A stretch of 64,000 nucleotides of DNA from Gordonia sp. PP30 (GCF_023100845.1 NZ_CP095864.1:992001-1056000), one strand, 5' to 3'; positions 18,546-27,740 are shown, counted from the stretch's first letter. Translations and numbers: made by a program. Notes: generated by a model not told the origin, from the letters alone.

Positions 18546-20381
18546 ATGGCCGCGGGCACCAACACCTCGCTGGTGATCGCCGAGAAGGTGAGTAAGAGCT
18601 TCGGCATCAAGCCGCTGCTCGACGAGGTGAGCGTCGGCGTGCACGAAGGTGAGCGGATCGGCGTCGTCGGCCTCAACGGCGGCGGCAAGACGACGCTCCT
18701 GGAACTGCTCGCCGGGATCACCGAGCCGGACTCCGGCCGGGTGACCCGGGTCGGCGGCCTGCGGATGGTGACGGTGACCCAGCGCGGCGAGCTGCCGTCC
18801 GGCGCCACGGTGTCCGAGGTGGTCCTGGGGGCGGACACCCCCGAGCACGAGTGGGCGTCGGACGCTCGGGTTCGCGGGATCCTGGCCGGGCTCGGCGTCG
18901 ACGACATCCTCGACCGTCAGGTGCAGGAGCTGTCCGGCGGGCAGCGGCGGCGCGTCGCGCTGGCCGCCGCGCTGGTGACCGACGCCGATCTGCTGATCCT
19001 CGACGAGCCGACCAACCACCTCGACATCGAGGGCGTGGCCTGGCTCGCCGAGCATCTCAAGGCCCGCCGCAGCGCGCTGGTGGTCGTGACCCACGACCGC
19101 TGGTTCCTCGACACCGTCGCCGCCCGGACCTGGGAGGTCCACTCCGGCCGCGTCGACGAGTACGAGGGCGGCTACAACGACTGGGTGTTCGCGCGCGCCG
19201 AACGTTCACGGCTGGCCGACGCCGCCGAGGAACGGCGCCGCAACCTCGCCCGCAAGGAACTTGCCTGGCTGCGGCGCGGCGCTCCGGCGCGGACCTCGAA
19301 GCCGAAGTACCGCATCGAGGCGGCCGAGAAACTGATCGCGAACGTGCCGCCGCCGCGTGACACGGTGACGCTCTCCGCGTTCGCCAAGCGGCGGCTCGGG
19401 CGGGTGGCGATCGAGTTGGAGAACGCGCACCTCGACGCGCCGTCGAGCGCGGACGGCACCCCCGGCCGCACCCTGCTCGACGACACCACCTGGCGCCTCG
19501 CGCCGGGGGAACGGATCGGCCTGGTCGGCGTCAACGGTTCGGGGAAGACGACGCTGCTGCGCGCCCTGGCCGGGGAGGTGCCGGTGACCCCGGGGCGGCG
19601 GGTCGTGGGCAAGACCGTCGAACTCGGCTGGCTGCGGCAGGAACTCGACGACCTCGACGAGTCGATGCGCGTGCTCGATGCCGTCGAGGAGGTCGCCGGA
19701 CACATCATGCTCGGCGACAAGGAGCTGTCGGCCAGCCAGCTCGCCGAACGTCTCGGCTTCTCGCCGGCGCGGCAGCGTACGCCGATCGGCGACCTGTCCG
19801 GCGGCGAGCGCCGTCGTCTGCAGTTCACCCGCGTGCTGATGGCCGAACCCAACGTGCTGCTGCTCGACGAGCCGACCAACGACCTCGACATCGACACCCT
19901 GCAGCAGCTGGAGGATCTGCTCGATTCCTGGGCCGGGACCCTCGTGGTGATCAGCCACGACCGCTACCTGATCGAGCGCATCTGTGACTCGACGTGGGCA
20001 CTGTTCGGCGATGAGAAGCTGACCAATCTGCCGCGGGGGATCGACCAGTATCTGGAGCGTCGGGCGGCACCGCGCCCGTCGCCCTTCGACGGCGCGTCGT
20101 CGCAGGCTCCGCCACGCCAGCTCAGGACCCGCGAGGTCGAGACTTCTGAGCGGTCGGGTCCGACTCCGGCCGAGCACCAGGCAGCCCGCAAGGCGATGAG
20201 CCGCGCCGAGCGGACCATGGAGAAGCTGGGCAAGCGGGAGGAGGAGCTGCACGCGGCGATGATCGACGCGGCCGTCGACCCCACCCGCCTCGCGTCGTTG
20301 AACGACGAGTTGCAGCTGGTCCTGGCGGACAAGGAGACCGCCGAGATGGAGTGGATGGAAGCCGCCGAGATCCTCGGCTGA
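18546..20381 (+). CDS. ABC-F family ATPase (Uup/EttA-like)
   Basis: A 611-residue protein with two ABC ATPase domains and no membrane segment, so not a transporter. Domain 1 has Walker A GLNGGGKTTLL, signature ELSGGQRRRVAL and Walker B LLILDEPTNHLDI; domain 2 has GVNGSGKTTLL, DLSGGERRRLQF and VLLLDEPTNDLDI. A charged linker (about 215-265) joins them, and the last 80 residues form a likely coiled coil, as in Uup. ABC-F proteins act at the ribosome or, for Uup, on branched DNA; some give antibiotic resistance. The start follows GGAG. It adjoins the rpfB-ksgA-ispE unit but has its own 55-base gap. Confidence 0.92.
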   Translation: MAAGTNTSLVIAEKVSKSFGIKPLLDEVSVGVHEGERIGVVGLNGGGKTTLLELLAGITEPDSGRVTRVGGLRMVTVTQRGELPSGATVSEVVLGADTPEHEWASDARVRGILAGLGVDDILDRQVQELSGGQRRRVALAAALVTDADLLILDEPTNHLDIEGVAWLAEHLKARRSALVVVTHDRWFLDTVAARTWEVHSGRVDEYEGGYNDWVFARAERSRLADAAEERRRNLARKELAWLRRGAPARTSKPKYRIEAAEKLIANVPPPRDTVTLSAFAKRRLGRVAIELENAHLDAPSSADGTPGRTLLDDTTWRLAPGERIGLVGVNGSGKTTLLRALAGEVPVTPGRRVVGKTVELGWLRQELDDLDESMRVLDAVEEVAGHIMLGDKELSASQLAERLGFSPARQRTPIGDLSGGERRRLQFTRVLMAEPNVLLLDEPTNDLDIDTLQQLEDLLDSWAGTLVVISHDRYLIERICDSTWALFGDEKLTNLPRGIDQYLERRAAPRPSPFDGASSQAPPRQLRTREVETSERSGPTPAEHQAARKAMSRAERTMEKLGKREEELHAAMIDAAVDPTRLASLNDELQLVLADKETAEMEWMEAAEILG

Positions 20382-20482
20382 AGCCCGATCGGGAGCGTTC
20401 CGAGGTTCCTCCGCCCGACGCTGGTCGTGCCACCGCACACTCAGCCGGGGGATGAGAGGAGTCCGTAGCAGCGCGTCGATAC

Positions 20483-20510
20483 AGAAGCAGCGTTCGCGAG
20501 CGCTGCTTCT
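20483..20510 (+). terminator. Hairpin terminator after the ABC-F gene
   Basis: AGAAGCAGCG pairs perfectly over 10 bp with CGCTGCTTCT around an 8-base loop. It lies 100 bases after the ABC-F stop. There is no U-tract, which is common for actinobacterial terminators. Confidence 0.6.
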
Positions 20511-20661
20511 ACGCGGAGCCGCTGCCACGCCCACCGCGGGTGGTGGATCGGGACGTGTGACCGGCCTACACTGGACGGCAGGTGCCCTGCGCACCGCGGC
20601 AGTGGGGCTTGCCGCACCCGAACCTCGGTACCCGCCGGCCGGCGGAGACCCGACAACAGTC

Positions 20662-20699
20662 CCTACCACCCGGATTGCACCCTGCGCCGGGAAGGTAGG
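20662..20699 (+). promoter_or_regulatory. Leader hairpin that masks the enolase ribosome binding site
   Basis: CCTACC (20662-20667) pairs with GGTAGG (20694-20699), and inside it CCCGG (20669-20673) pairs with CCGGG (20687-20691), giving an 11-bp stem around a 13-base loop. The right arm contains the GGTAGGAG Shine-Dalgarno sequence of the gene starting at 20708, so folding should block translation. Confidence 0.6.
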
Positions 20700-20707
20700 A
20701 GACCGTC

Positions 20708-21997
20708 ATGTCCGCCGATTCGCCCTCCGCCCCGATCGTTCTCACCGCGCTCACCGCGCGGCCGATCCTCGACTCGCGCGGTTACCCGACCGTCGAGGTG
20801 AGCGCCGTCCTCGATGACGGCACCCGGGTGCGCGCCGCGGCGCCCGCCGGAGCCTCGACCGGTGCCCACGAGGCCGTCGAACGGCGGGACGGCGGCGAGG
20901 CCTATTCCGGTCGCGGTGTCGACGCCGCGGTGGCCGGAGTGGAGCGGGAGATCGCCCCGGCGCTGGTCGGCTCGGCGTGGGCGTCGATCACCGAGGTGGA
21001 CCGGGCACTGCGGGATCTGGACGGGACGCACGACTACCGGCGGCTGGGGGCGAACGCCGTGGTGGCGGTGTCGATCGCGGCGTCTCGGGCCTTCGCCCAT
21101 GTCGCCGGTCTGTCGTTGCACACCTGGATCGCCGCCGCATCGGGATCGTCGGAGCGGCTGCCCGTCCCGCACTTCAACGTCCTCAACGGCGGCGCTCACG
21201 CGGCCAACGCTCTCGATTTCCAGGAGTTCATGATCGCGCCGGTCGGCGCCCCCGACGAGGCGGCCGCGGTGCGGATCGGTGCCGAGGTCTACCACGCCCT
21301 CGCCGCACTGATCCGGCAGCGATACGGCACCGCGGGACTGGGTGACGAGGGCGGCTTCGCGCCACCGGTCGAGCATCCGCGCACCGTCCTGGATCTGCTG
21401 GTCGAGGCGATCGGCGACGCCGGGTACCGGCCCGGCCGGGACACGGTGGCGATCGCTCTCGATCCGGCGGCCAACTATTTCTACCGGGGCGCCGGCCGCT
21501 ACGAGACCGGCGGGACCCTGCGCGACCGGGCGCAGATGGTCGACTTCTACCTCGAGTTGTTCGACGAATACCCGATCCGCAGCCTGGAAGACGGATTCGC
21601 CGAGGACGACCCGGAGGGCTGGGTGGCGATGGCGACCGCTGCCGCCGGCCGGTGGCAGCTGGTCGGTGACGACCTGTACGTGACCGATCCCGAGCGGATC
21701 GAGCGCGGCGCGGCAGCGGGGCTGTCCAACGCGGTGCTCATCAAGCCGAACCAGATCGGCACGGTCTCGCAGACGCTGGCGGCCATCGCCGCCGCCCGGG
21801 ACTGCGGCATGTCGTGCATGGTGTCGCACCGCTCCGGGGAGACGATGGACACCTTCATCGCGGACCTCGTCGTCGGCACCGGTGTGGGCCAGATCAAATC
21901 CGGTGCGCCGGCCCGCGGCGAACGTGTCGCCAAGTACAACCGGCTGATGGAGATCGAGCGCGATCATCCCGAACTGCCATACGGGCTGGATCGATGA
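20708..21997 (+). CDS. Enolase, probably a second copy at a non-standard locus
   Basis: A 429-residue enolase (2-phosphoglycerate to phosphoenolpyruvate). All key residues are present: the GASTG loop, NGGAHAANALDFQEF (His and Glu), LGDEGGFAP (general-acid Glu), the metal ligands in IALDPAANYFY, SLEDGFAEDD and VGDDLYV, the base Lys in LIKPNQIGT, VSHRSGET and the Lys in QIKSGAP. It differs from the usual actinobacterial sequence at several near-invariant spots (NYFY for SEFY, IKPNQ for IKLNQ or IKVNQ), and mfd, mazG and ftsB, the usual eno neighbours, are absent. It is therefore likely a paralogue, with a main copy elsewhere. Its leader contains a hairpin over the ribosome binding site. Confidence 0.85.
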   Translation: MSADSPSAPIVLTALTARPILDSRGYPTVEVSAVLDDGTRVRAAAPAGASTGAHEAVERRDGGEAYSGRGVDAAVAGVEREIAPALVGSAWASITEVDRALRDLDGTHDYRRLGANAVVAVSIAASRAFAHVAGLSLHTWIAAASGSSERLPVPHFNVLNGGAHAANALDFQEFMIAPVGAPDEAAAVRIGAEVYHALAALIRQRYGTAGLGDEGGFAPPVEHPRTVLDLLVEAIGDAGYRPGRDTVAIALDPAANYFYRGAGRYETGGTLRDRAQMVDFYLELFDEYPIRSLEDGFAEDDPEGWVAMATAAAGRWQLVGDDLYVTDPERIERGAAAGLSNAVLIKPNQIGTVSQTLAAIAAARDCGMSCMVSHRSGETMDTFIADLVVGTGVGQIKSGAPARGERVAKYNRLMEIERDHPELPYGLDR

Positions 21998-22016
21998 GGA
22001 CCCTGGCGCGCGGGAA

Positions 22017-23240
22017 TCAGGCCGGCCCGAGAAGGAACCACGTCCGCTGGTCGCCCTTGCCCTTGACCGGCACCACGCCGCGCGGCTCGAATCTGAACTC
22101 GCCGGCGAGCCGGTCCCGGACGGACTCGGGCACCTGGATCCGGTCGGGCTCGCCGGTGGACTCCATGCGGGAGGCGAGGTTCACCGCATCGCCCCAGACG
22201 TCGTAGAAGAACTTCCGGGAGCCGACCACGCCGGCGACCACCGGGCCGTGCGCGAGGCCGATGCGCAGATGCATCGGCCGGCCGTCGGGGCCGGGTACCC
22301 GGGCGCACTCGGCGCGCAGGTCCAGCGCGAAGCGCGCGAGCGATTCCAGATGGTCCGGCCGTGGGAGCGGAACCCCGCTGACCACCATGTACGAGTCGCC
22401 GGTGGTCTTGATCTTCTCCAGCCCGTGCCGGTCGGTCAGGCGATCGAGGGTCGAATACAGCCGGTTGAGGAAGTGCACGACGTCGGCCGGCGTGTTGTGG
22501 CTGGACATCGCGGTGAACCCGGCGATGTCGGCGAACAGGATCGAGGCGTCGTCGTAGGTATCGGCGATCTCGCCGGGATCGGGACGCTTGAGCCGATCGG
22601 AGACGCTGCGCGGAAGAATGTTGTCCAGGAGATCCTCGGAGCGCTCGTACTGCTCTTCGAGGGCGGTCTCGGCGCGCCGGATCTGCCGCATGCCGAAGGT
22701 CATCAGATAGGCGGCCAAGCCACCCGCCGCGAGCGTGTTGACCACGAATCCGGTGGTCATCAGCCAATCCGGGGCGAGCCCGGTGTCGTACGGTACACAG
22801 AAATGCAGCACTGCGACGGCGGTCGAGCAGATGACGACGCAGAGGGCCGTGTAGGGGCCGCGCGCGCCACCGACGACCATCGGCACGCCGGCGGCCATCG
22901 CGAAGAAGTAGAAGAGCAGTCCGGCCGAGGTGCCCAGATACACGGTGAGTGCGCACAGTACGGCGGTGGCGACCACGAAGAATGCGAGGGGGGAGGCGAG
23001 AGTGCCGAGTCGGCGCAGCGTCGGCACCAGCAGCATCAGAAGGCCGCCGACGACGTTCACGAGCGTGACCGCCACCGGCCCGCCGAACGTGGCGCCGGCG
23101 GCGGCGAAGCCGACGTTCACCGCGGCGGCGCCATAGGAAGCGCGGGAGACGAGTTGTTGCCGGCGGGCCGCGTCGTCGAGCGGCCCGGAGGCGTGCGGCT
23201 CCCGCAGACAACGGGTCAGCGTCTCGTCGCGGGCGGGCAC
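22017..23240 (-). CDS. Membrane-anchored class III adenylate cyclase
   Basis: A 407-residue protein with about six hydrophobic segments (residues 35-190), a short coiled linker (RAETALEEQYERSEDLLDNI) and a class III cyclase domain to the C-terminus, the layout of mycobacterial Rv1625c. Catalytic positions are complete: metal-binding Asp in LFADIAGFT and in KTTGDSYMV, the adenine-selecting Lys in EKIKTTGDSY and Asp in FYDVWGDAVN, and the transition-state Asn and Arg in VNLASRME. It should dimerise to make cAMP from ATP in response to a membrane signal. The start is GTG 23238. It lies 18 bases after the SGNH hydrolase gene on the same strand. Confidence 0.9.
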   Translation of the reverse strand: MPARDETLTRCLREPHASGPLDDAARRQQLVSRASYGAAAVNVGFAAAGATFGGPVAVTLVNVVGGLLMLLVPTLRRLGTLASPLAFFVVATAVLCALTVYLGTSAGLLFYFFAMAAGVPMVVGGARGPYTALCVVICSTAVAVLHFCVPYDTGLAPDWLMTTGFVVNTLAAGGLAAYLMTFGMRQIRRAETALEEQYERSEDLLDNILPRSVSDRLKRPDPGEIADTYDDASILFADIAGFTAMSSHNTPADVVHFLNRLYSTLDRLTDRHGLEKIKTTGDSYMVVSGVPLPRPDHLESLARFALDLRAECARVPGPDGRPMHLRIGLAHGPVVAGVVGSRKFFYDVWGDAVNLASRMESTGEPDRIQVPESVRDRLAGEFRFEPRGVVPVKGKGDQRTWFLLGPA

Positions 23241-23258
23241 GGGGCGTCGCCTATCCGG

Positions 23259-24161
23259 TCACCGGATGATGACGCGGTCGACGAGGCGGGCGATCTCGGT
23301 CGACCCGGCGTGGTTGAAATGCCACTTCAGGGTGCCGTCTTCGTTGGTCTGACCCTCGAACCACGGATCGGTCCGGTTGCAGGCGTCGCGGCCCACCGAG
23401 AGGTTCTGGATGTCGATGAAGCTGCCGTCGACGCTTTCGGCGACGGCGCGCAGGATCGTGTTCGCGCGGTCGAACACCCCGCGCATCCAGGCGGCGTCGC
23501 CGTCCGGCAGCGGGACCGCCGGGAAGCAGCCGTTCTCGCCGACGAATCCGCCGATGCCGACCATCACGATCTGCGCGCGCGGCTCGTGGGCGCGGATCGC
23601 CTTCAGAGCGGCGTGGGCGTCGCGGTCCATCTTGGCCAGCCGGGTGTCGACGAGCTGGGCCATGTCGGCCCGGCCGCGGCAGTTCTTGTCGCCGGAGGCC
23701 GTGCGCACCAGGCATTTGCCGAGGATCGACGGCCATCCCATGTCGTTCCCGCCGATACTGACGGTGAGCAGCTGTGCGCCCGCCGGGATCTGGGTGACCT
23801 GCGGCGGTCGCGGGTAGTACGGCGCCTGCTGGGCCGTCGACCACAGGTTGGGGCTGGTGGCCCCGGCGCACGAGGTGTCGGTGAAGCTGCTCGGGCGCAG
23901 GGTGGCGCGCAGGATCTCCGGGTAGCTGTCGGCTGAGCGCAGACAGCCGAGGTAGTACCCGAGCGTCGGCGTGCGGTGCGTGCCGGCGGCGCGCGAATCG
24001 CCCATCGCGACGTAGGGGCCGCCGGTATACGGCTGTACCTTCGACGCGGGCGGCGGCACGGGCTCGGCCGGTGCGGGTTCGGCTCGCACCGAGGCTCCCG
24101 GAACCAGGACGGCGCCCAGCACCAGGGCCGCCGTCAGGGCGGCGCGCAGTGGTCGTCGCAT
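23259..24161 (-). CDS. Secreted SGNH-family lipase/esterase
   Basis: A 300-residue protein with a Sec signal peptide (about residues 1-28, ending near VRA-EP) and a Pro-rich linker. The SGNH hydrolase blocks are GDSRAAG with the nucleophile Ser, the Gly of LGYYLGCL, GGND with its Asn, and a C-terminal catalytic His in WHFNHAGS. Paired Cys suggest disulfides, as in Streptomyces and mycobacterial secreted lipases. ATG 24159 follows a GAGG site. A second, shorter secreted SGNH protein is at 34979. The substrate is probably an acyl ester; not further defined. Confidence 0.85.
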   Translation of the reverse strand: MRRPLRAALTAALVLGAVLVPGASVRAEPAPAEPVPPPASKVQPYTGGPYVAMGDSRAAGTHRTPTLGYYLGCLRSADSYPEILRATLRPSSFTDTSCAGATSPNLWSTAQQAPYYPRPPQVTQIPAGAQLLTVSIGGNDMGWPSILGKCLVRTASGDKNCRGRADMAQLVDTRLAKMDRDAHAALKAIRAHEPRAQIVMVGIGGFVGENGCFPAVPLPDGDAAWMRGVFDRANTILRAVAESVDGSFIDIQNLSVGRDACNRTDPWFEGQTNEDGTLKWHFNHAGSTEIARLVDRVIIR

Positions 24162-24240
24162 GGTGTCCTCGCCGGAGATCGAACAGGTTGGTGAGGGCCG
24201 CTTCCCCGACGGCCCACAAGACAAGGACTCTGCCAGACTT

Positions 24241-24254
24241 GTTACTGAAGTGAC
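24241..24254. promoter_or_regulatory. GTTAC-N4-GTGAC repeat in a divergent promoter
   Basis: In the 164-base region between the divergent SGNH and enoyl-CoA hydratase-like genes, GTTAC and GTGAC repeat directly with a 4-base gap; read as a dyad it is GTTACT-GA-AGTGAC with one mismatch. Direct GTNAC repeats are the style of site used by OmpR-type regulators such as MtrA. Weak evidence. Confidence 0.25.
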
Positions 24255-24325
24255 AGATGTGGTTATCGAACGGCGACCGAAGCGTGATGTCGGCGACCAC
24301 ACCGCTCTGCGCTAGCGTGGGGCCC

Positions 24326-25330
24326 ATGTCGTTCATTCGCACCTCGGTCGGCAACGATGTCGGCGAAATCATCCTGGACCGCCCGAAGGCGCTCAACGCG
24401 CTCGATCAGACGATGATCGACGACATGCATCGCGTGCTCCTCGAATGGGGCGACGACGACGCGATCGAGACCGTGCTGGTGACCTCGGCGAGCCCGCGGG
24501 CGTTCTGCGCGGGCGGCGACATCCGGGAGATCCGGACCAACGCCCTCGCCGGCGACACGGCCGCGATCACCCGGTACTTCGCCGGTGAGTACGGGCTCGA
24601 TCAGCTGGTCGCCGAGTATCCGAAGCCCTACATCGCGCTGATCGACGGCGCGGCGATGGGCGGCGGCCTGGGCATCAGCGTTCACGGCGAACTGCGGATC
24701 GTCACCGAGAACGCGCTCATCGCCATGCCGGAGGTCGGGATCGGCTTCTTCCCGGATGTGGGCTCCACGTACTTCCTGCCGCGGCTGCCCGAGGGCGTCG
24801 GCATGTGGATGGGTCTGACCGGCGCGCGGATCCGCGGTGCCGACGCGGTGGCGCTGGGCCTGGCGACGCATTACGTTCCGTCCGCCGACCTGGACGGTGT
24901 GGCGCAGCGGATCCGCGACGGAGCCGGGCTGGCCGACGCGCTCGCCGAGTACCGCGAACCGGTGACCACCGACCTCCCGCTGACCAAGATCGCGAGCTAC
25001 TTCCCGCTCGGTGCCGATCCGGTGGCGATCCTCGGGGGCCTGCAGGGCGCCGTCGGCGACGAGTGGTGCGACGAGATGGCCACGCTGCTGCAGGCGTCGT
25101 CGCCGACCAGTGTCGCGGTGACCGCCGCCCTGCTGGAAGCGGGGGCGCAGAGCTCGCTCGCCCAGTGTCTGGAGCGGGAGCTGCACGCCGCCGAGCAGAT
25201 CACCGTGACACCCGACTTCGCCGAGGGCGTGCGCGCGGTGCTGGTCGACAAGGACCGGAACCCGTCGTGGACGCCGGCCACGCTCGACGAGGTGGATCCC
25301 GCCGTCGTCGCCCGGATCGTCGGCGAGTGA
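24326..25330 (+). CDS. Enoyl-CoA hydratase/isomerase-family protein, 3-hydroxyisobutyryl-CoA hydrolase type
   Basis: A 334-residue crotonase-fold enzyme. The oxyanion-hole segments are SPRAFCAGGDIREI and DGAAMGGGLGISVHGE; the Glu in MPEVGIGFFPDVGSTYFLPRL and the long C-terminal ECH_2 region are typical of 3-hydroxyisobutyryl-CoA hydrolases of valine breakdown (compare Rv1071c). ATG 24326 lies 7 bases after TAGCGT, so the mRNA is probably leaderless. No valine catabolic genes are adjacent, so the substrate is inferred from family resemblance only. Confidence 0.82.
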   Translation: MSFIRTSVGNDVGEIILDRPKALNALDQTMIDDMHRVLLEWGDDDAIETVLVTSASPRAFCAGGDIREIRTNALAGDTAAITRYFAGEYGLDQLVAEYPKPYIALIDGAAMGGGLGISVHGELRIVTENALIAMPEVGIGFFPDVGSTYFLPRLPEGVGMWMGLTGARIRGADAVALGLATHYVPSADLDGVAQRIRDGAGLADALAEYREPVTTDLPLTKIASYFPLGADPVAILGGLQGAVGDEWCDEMATLLQASSPTSVAVTAALLEAGAQSSLAQCLERELHAAEQITVTPDFAEGVRAVLVDKDRNPSWTPATLDEVDPAVVARIVGE

Positions 25331-25355
25331 CCGGCCGCGCCGGACCCGACGCGAC

Positions 25356-26045
25356 TCAGAGCTGATCGAGCCAGTCGTGGACGACGGCCCGCGCGGCCCC
25401 GGCGAGCCGGGGCCCGGCCACGGCAGCGTCGGCGCGGATCTGCCGGGGATTGTGGCCGGTGGCGGCCAGCTCGTGCGCGTGCCCGATCAGCCAGCGCTCG
25501 ATCCGGGTGTGGTCGGCCTCCAGATGGAATTGCAGGCCCAGCGCGGTGGCACCGTAGGCGAACGCCTGGTTCGGGAAGCCGGGCGTCTGCGCGAGGCGCC
25601 GCGCTCGGTCGGGAATGCCGAACTGGTCGCCGTGCCAGTGCAGCACCGGGATCCCGTCCAGCGGAGCCAGCACCGAGTCGCGGCCGTCGGCGGTCAGCGT
25701 CAGCGCGCCGTACCCGATCTCGGTGCGTCCGGTCGGCTCGACGGGCGCGCCGAGCGCGTCGGCCATCAGCTGGGCCCCGAGACAGACCCCGAGGGTCGGG
25801 CGGCCGGCGCGCAGTCGTGCCGCGAGGGCCGCCTTCTCGTCGTGCAGGAACGGGTACACCGGGGTGTCGTACACGCCGATCGGGCCGCCGAGCGCCACCA
25901 CCAGATCGGCATCGAGCACGGACGACTGCTCGATCGGATCGAGGCCCGCGTCGAGGTAGTCGACGGTGTGCCCGCGCTCGGCCAGGACCCTGGCGATCAG
26001 GCCGAGATCCTCGAAGGCGACGTGGCGGATCGCGAGCGTGCGCAT
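25356..26045 (-). CDS. Class I glutamine amidotransferase-like protein
   Basis: A 229-residue protein of the GATase1 fold. The catalytic triad is visible: Cys in GVCLGAQLMADAL, and His and Glu in LQFHLEAD, plus ALGGPIGVYD for the oxyanion region. It resembles stand-alone GMP-synthase-like amidotransferases of unknown acceptor. Its start ATG shares one base with the prfC stop (TGATG), so it is translated after prfC. It is convergent with the hydratase-like gene at 24326. Confidence 0.82.
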   Translation of the reverse strand: MRTLAIRHVAFEDLGLIARVLAERGHTVDYLDAGLDPIEQSSVLDADLVVALGGPIGVYDTPVYPFLHDEKAALAARLRAGRPTLGVCLGAQLMADALGAPVEPTGRTEIGYGALTLTADGRDSVLAPLDGIPVLHWHGDQFGIPDRARRLAQTPGFPNQAFAYGATALGLQFHLEADHTRIERWLIGHAHELAATGHNPRQIRADAAVAGPRLAGAARAVVHDWLDQL

Positions 26046-27667
26046 CAGTCGGCCGCGGCCACGAGCGGAGCCAGCGTCAGCGCCGGGAACTCCTTCTCGA
26101 TGAACTGCAGCCGCCACTTGTCACTGAACAGCGCCAGGATGGCGCCGTCGCTGCGGGTGAAGACCTCGACGCCGCGCTGGCGGGCGAGTTCCGGCGCGCT
26201 CGCCTCGTCGGTCCGGCGGGCCAGCGAGTAGCCGAGCGGTTCGATGATGGTGTCGACGTTGAACTCGGCCTTCATCCGGGCGGTCACCACCTCGAACTGC
26301 ATGGGCCCGACGGCGGCCAGCACCGGGGAGGCGTCGCCGCGCAGCTCGTTGCGCAGCACCTGCACCACGCCCTCGGCGTCGAGCTGATCGATGGCCTTGC
26401 GGAACTGCTTGTACTTGTCGGCGGTGGTCACCCGCAGCGACGAGAAGTGCTCCGGCGCGAACGACGGGATCGGCGGATACTGCACCTTCGGGTCGATGTA
26501 CAGGGTGTCGCCCGGGGCCAGCGCCATCGCGTTGACCAGGCCGACCACGTCGCCCGGATAGGCGGTGTCGACGGTGGAGCGGTCGCGGCCGAAGACGGCC
26601 TGCGCGTACTTGGTGGCGAACGGTTTGCCGGTCTGCGCGTGCGTGACCACCATGCCGCGCTCGAACTCGCCCGACACGATCCGCATGTAGGCGAGGCGGT
26701 CCCGGTGGCTGGAGTCCATCCCGGCCTGCACCTTGAAGACGACGGCGCTGAACGGGTCGGTGACGTCGCGCTCGGCGCCGTCGATCCCGGTCCGCCCGGC
26801 CGGCGGCGGGGCGAACTCGACGAGCGCCTCCAGCAGCTGGCGGACGCCGAAGTTGAGCATCGCGGAGGTGAAGATCATCGGCGAGGTCTGCCCGGCCAGG
26901 AACATCTCCTGGTCGTGGTCCTGGCCCATCTCGCCGAGGAGTTCACTCTCCTCGACGGCGGCGGTCCAGGCGTCGCCCTCGGCGTCGTGCGCGGCGGCGG
27001 GGGAGAGGATCTCCTCCGGCGCGATCTTGGAACCGCCGGCAGTGCGGGTGAACTTGATGAACTGCCCGGTGCGACGATCCAGCAGCCCGCGGTAGTCGCC
27101 CGCGATGCCGACCGGCACGTACAGCGGGGTCGGGATGAGGCCGATGCGGTCGGTGATCTCGTCGATCAGTTCCAGCGGCGACTGGCCCGGCCGGTCCCAC
27201 TTGTTGATCACGGTGATCACCGGGATGCCGCGGTGGCGACAGACCTGGAACAGTTTGAGGGTCTGCGGCTCCAGACCTTTGGCGGCGTCGATCAGCATCA
27301 CGGCGGCGTCGACGGCGGTCAGCACCCGGTAGGTGTCTTCGGAGAAATCCGAGTGGCCGGGCGTGTCGACCAGGTTGATCACGTTCGGCTCGTCCGGCTC
27401 CGGTGCGTCCCCGTCGGCACCGGTCGGCGTGTAGTTGAACTGCAGGGCCGTGGAGCTGACCGAGATGCCGCGGGCCTTCTCCATCTCCATCCAGTCCGAG
27501 ACGGTGGCGCGGCGCCCGCCCTTGCCGTGCACGGCGCCCGCTTCGCTGATCATGCGCGCGTGCAGTGCCAGCGCCTCGGTCATGGTCGACTTACCGGCGT
27601 CCGGATGGGAGATGATCGCGAAGGTCCGGCGGCGCCTGACCTCGCGGGCGATGGACTCTGAACTCAC
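26045..27667 (-). CDS. prfC: Peptide chain release factor 3
   Basis: A 540-residue translational GTPase that recycles RF1 and RF2 after termination. The G domain has SHPDAGKSTMTEAL (G1), GISVSSTALQF (G2), DTPGHSDFSEDTYRVL (G3) and INKWDRPG (G4); the domain 2 and 3 segments and length match bacterial RF3. GTG 27665-27667 is 6 bases after TAGCGT, a leaderless arrangement. It is divergent from the DUF222 gene. Confidence 0.95.
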   Translation of the reverse strand: MSSESIAREVRRRRTFAIISHPDAGKSTMTEALALHARMISEAGAVHGKGGRRATVSDWMEMEKARGISVSSTALQFNYTPTGADGDAPEPDEPNVINLVDTPGHSDFSEDTYRVLTAVDAAVMLIDAAKGLEPQTLKLFQVCRHRGIPVITVINKWDRPGQSPLELIDEITDRIGLIPTPLYVPVGIAGDYRGLLDRRTGQFIKFTRTAGGSKIAPEEILSPAAAHDAEGDAWTAAVEESELLGEMGQDHDQEMFLAGQTSPMIFTSAMLNFGVRQLLEALVEFAPPPAGRTGIDGAERDVTDPFSAVVFKVQAGMDSSHRDRLAYMRIVSGEFERGMVVTHAQTGKPFATKYAQAVFGRDRSTVDTAYPGDVVGLVNAMALAPGDTLYIDPKVQYPPIPSFAPEHFSSLRVTTADKYKQFRKAIDQLDAEGVVQVLRNELRGDASPVLAAVGPMQFEVVTARMKAEFNVDTIIEPLGYSLARRTDEASAPELARQRGVEVFTRSDGAILALFSDKWRLQFIEKEFPALTLAPLVAAAD

Positions 27668-27740
27668 CTGTCCACGCTATCGGGCGCGCCCGTGGTCAGG
27701 CAAAACGCGGCACGTGACGGAAGCTGGCATGTAATTATAC

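Larger units (their letters stand above)
20382..20707. other. Gene-free region between the ABC-F gene and the enolase gene
   Basis: It holds a strong hairpin (20483-20510), a possible -10 box TACACT (20567-20572) followed by a G+C-rich leader of about 128 bases, and a second hairpin that pairs with the ribosome binding site of the enolase gene (20662-20699). I see no protein or tRNA here. Confidence 0.7.

Noticed and set aside
20573..20707. Known riboswitch class (fluoride, cobalamin, TPP) before the enolase gene
   Set aside because: I could not find the conserved cores of these aptamers; only the RBS-masking hairpin is supported.
20708..21997. Non-catalytic enolase pseudo-enzyme
   Set aside because: All metal ligands, both catalytic residues and the mobile loop Ser are present, so activity is expected.
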